From contig JBEVIU010000133.1 of the NCBI GenBank assembly GCA_040510575.1, positions 1 through 15,217 of the forward strand: a DNA stretch of 15,217 bases, in the 5' to 3' direction. This DNA is from DASUMF01 sp040510575. GTDB lineage: Bacteria > Actinomycetota > Acidimicrobiia > IMCC26256 > DASPTH01. The notes beneath the pieces are model-generated. The model did no database searches. It was given only the letters and a program-made list of their open reading frames with translations, and was not told the origin of the DNA. Shown here in pieces: positions 13,790 through 15,217 of the stretch. Position numbers and translations under genes: made by a program. Position 1 is the first letter of the stretch. The number at the start of each line of letters is the position of its first letter.

Positions 13790-15217
13790 TCAATCGTTCG
13801 TCATGCCTGCGCCGCGCAGTGCGGGGCTCGCGGTCGCGCGCATGCGCTTGAGCACTCGACTCGTGGCCGCGGGTGCATCCGGATGGACACCTCCGTTCGC
13901 GGCCACGGCCTCGTCCCAGCTCCGCGCGCGCTGCGCGTACGTCTCCGGGTCGTCGAGCTGGCGACAGTCGAGCCGATCGGTGTTCAGGTCGACGAGGATC
14001 GTGTCGCCGTCCTCGACCAATGCGATCGGGCCACCGAGGTACGCCTCGGGTGCGACGTGTCCGATGACGAGCCCGACCGATCCGCCGGAGAAGCGCCCGT
14101 CGGTCATCAGCGCGACCGTGATGTCCCTCGCCCGGCACAGCGCCGTGAGCCGCGACGTCGGGTCGAGCATCTCGGGCATGCCGGGCGCACCGCGGGGACC
14201 CTCGTAGCGGACGATGACGATGTCGCCGTCCGAGAACGAGTCCGGGGAGTCCTCGAGGGCTGCGATGAGCGACGGCTCGCCTTCGAAGACGCGTGCCCGA
14301 CCGGTGAACCGCCCGTCGACGACGCCGCGCTCGACACCCGCGAGCTTCAGGATGGCGCCACCGTCGGGGGCGAGGTTGCCCTGCAGCAGGCGAAGGCCGC
14401 CGGTCGCCTTGAACGGGGCGCGCACCGGGTGGACGACGTCGCCGTCGGGCGCCGGTGGGTCGAGCCGCTCGACCTGCTCGGCGAGCGTCTCACCGGTGCA
14501 CGTGAGCGCGGATCCATCGAGCGCACCGGCAGCGAGGAGCTCCCGGACGATGACGGCGACACCACCGATCTGCTCGACGTCGACCATCGAGTACTCGCCG
14601 AACGGTCGCATGTTCACCAGCACGGGAAGCTGCCGCGAGAGCTCGTTGAACTCCTGCTGACTCAGCACGTCGTCCCACAGGTCGAGGCCGGCGGCGCGAG
14701 CGATCTCCGGACCGTGGAGCACGACGTTGGTGGATCCGCCCATCGCCATCACCACCACGAAGGCGTTGCGCATCGCCGCGGGGGTGACGATGTCGCGAGG
14801 ACGGATGCCCGCCGCGGTGATCGTGGTCAGCAGCGAGGCGAGCTCGTCGGGGAACGACGTGATGCGGCGCTCGTCATCCGACCCGGGCGCGACCATGTGC
14901 AACGGCTCCATGCCCAGGACCCCGATGAAGGTCTGCATGGTGTTGTACGTGAACATCCCACCGCAGCTGCCCTGCCCGGGACACGCGTGCAGCGCGAGGC
15001 GGGCGCGGACCGCGGGGTCCGCGTCGGCGGCGTGCTGGAACGCGGTCACGAGGTCGATGCGCTCACCGGTCACGGGATCGAGCCCGGGGTGGATCGAGCC
15101 GTCGGAGAGCATCAGCGCGGGCGCGTTGTGTTGGAGGAGGGCGGCCAGCGTGCCGACGGGCGGCTTGTCGCATGCAACGACCGCGACGATGCCTGCCATG
15201 TCGTTGGCCTCGAGGTG
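13790..15217 (-). CDS. ilvD: Dihydroxy-acid dehydratase (N-terminal part outside window)
   Basis: 476 codons are visible, reading in from the window edge (HLEANDMAGIVAVVACDK); an in-frame ATG at 15199 is internal, because family members have roughly 100 more residues before CDK. The enzyme dehydrates dihydroxyacids to the 2-oxo acids of valine and isoleucine, using an Fe-S cluster. Two of the three cluster cysteines are seen, in ACDKPPVG and HACPGQGSCGGMF; the third would lie upstream. MTDGRFSGGSVGLVIGHVAP with the catalytic Ser, then EAYLGGPIALVEDGDTI, is the C-terminal family signature. The CDKPPVGTLAALL segment departs from the usual CDK-x2-PG, so it is a divergent member; related sugar-acid dehydratases (Edd, arabonate type) are the alternative, but the adjacent ilvBNC favours IlvD. 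Confidence 0.88.
   Translation of the reverse strand, partial: HLEANDMAGIVAVVACDKPPVGTLAALLQHNAPALMLSDGSIHPGLDPVTGERIDLVTAFQHAADADPAVRARLALHACPGQGSCGGMFTYNTMQTFIGVLGMEPLHMVAPGSDDERRITSFPDELASLLTTITAAGIRPRDIVTPAAMRNAFVVVMAMGGSTNVVLHGPEIARAAGLDLWDDVLSQQEFNELSRQLPVLVNMRPFGEYSMVDVEQIGGVAVIVRELLAAGALDGSALTCTGETLAEQVERLDPPAPDGDVVHPVRAPFKATGGLRLLQGNLAPDGGAILKLAGVERGVVDGRFTGRARVFEGEPSLIAALEDSPDSFSDGDIVIVRYEGPRGAPGMPEMLDPTSRLTALCRARDITVALMTDGRFSGGSVGLVIGHVAPEAYLGGPIALVEDGDTILVDLNTDRLDCRQLDDPETYAQRARSWDEAVAANGGVHPDAPAATSRVLKRMRATASPALRGAGMTND

Noticed and set aside
15188..15199. ATG at 15199 as the true ilvD start
   Set aside because: The frame stays open to the window edge and about 100 residues of the family, including one cluster cysteine, would be missing; the gene is treated as running off the window.

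Overview
This is a high-GC window with the codon use of an actinobacterium. Several observations point to Actinomycetota, possibly class Acidimicrobiia: GC-rich third positions, frequent GTG starts, a domain of the mycothiol-dependent maleylpyruvate isomerase family, an ilvB-ilvN-ilvC order, and starts that look leaderless (a TANNNT box 6-10 nt before the start codon and no Shine-Dalgarno). The class-level placement is inference. I saw no tRNA, rRNA, CRISPR array, insertion sequence or transposase. Genes are tightly packed and no gap exceeds about 80 nt.

Plus-strand block (1-5265). The window opens with the 3' end of a UvrA-family ABC ATPase, followed by an amidase-signature hydrolase with its own leaderless promoter. 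Next is a 1054-residue membrane-anchored PAS-GAF-GGDEF-EAL protein for cyclic-di-GMP turnover; an inverted repeat overlaps the -35 of its likely promoter. A small coiled-coil-type protein follows and converges, tail to tail with a 35-bp overlap, on the next gene.

Minus-strand block (5231-15217), given in transcription order from high to low coordinate. It begins with ilvD (start outside the window) and an Fpg/Nei DNA glycosylase. Then comes the ilv promoter with a 16-bp perfect palindrome, a 12-codon leader peptide MRIAFDLLVVPT, a rho-independent terminator (attenuator), and ilvB, ilvN and ilvC. PlsY follows. A second probable operon holds a secreted four-cysteine protein, an ECF sigma factor, and a soluble protein joining a degenerate anti-sigma domain to a mycothiol-dependent isomerase-type domain. 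The block ends with an LtrA-family membrane protein.

How the parts work together. ilvBN, ilvC and ilvD give the common steps of valine and isoleucine synthesis (acetohydroxyacid synthase, ketol-acid reductoisomerase, dihydroxyacid dehydratase). The leader peptide contains Ile, Leu-Leu and Val-Val just before a terminator, which implies ribosome-mediated attenuation by the pathway's own end products. The secreted protein/sigma/anti-sigma trio is the least conventional part of the window: the putative anti-sigma lacks a membrane segment and a zinc motif but carries the His...Glu-x3-His metal triad of mycothiol-dependent isomerases, suggesting cytoplasmic thiol or metal control of the sigma factor.
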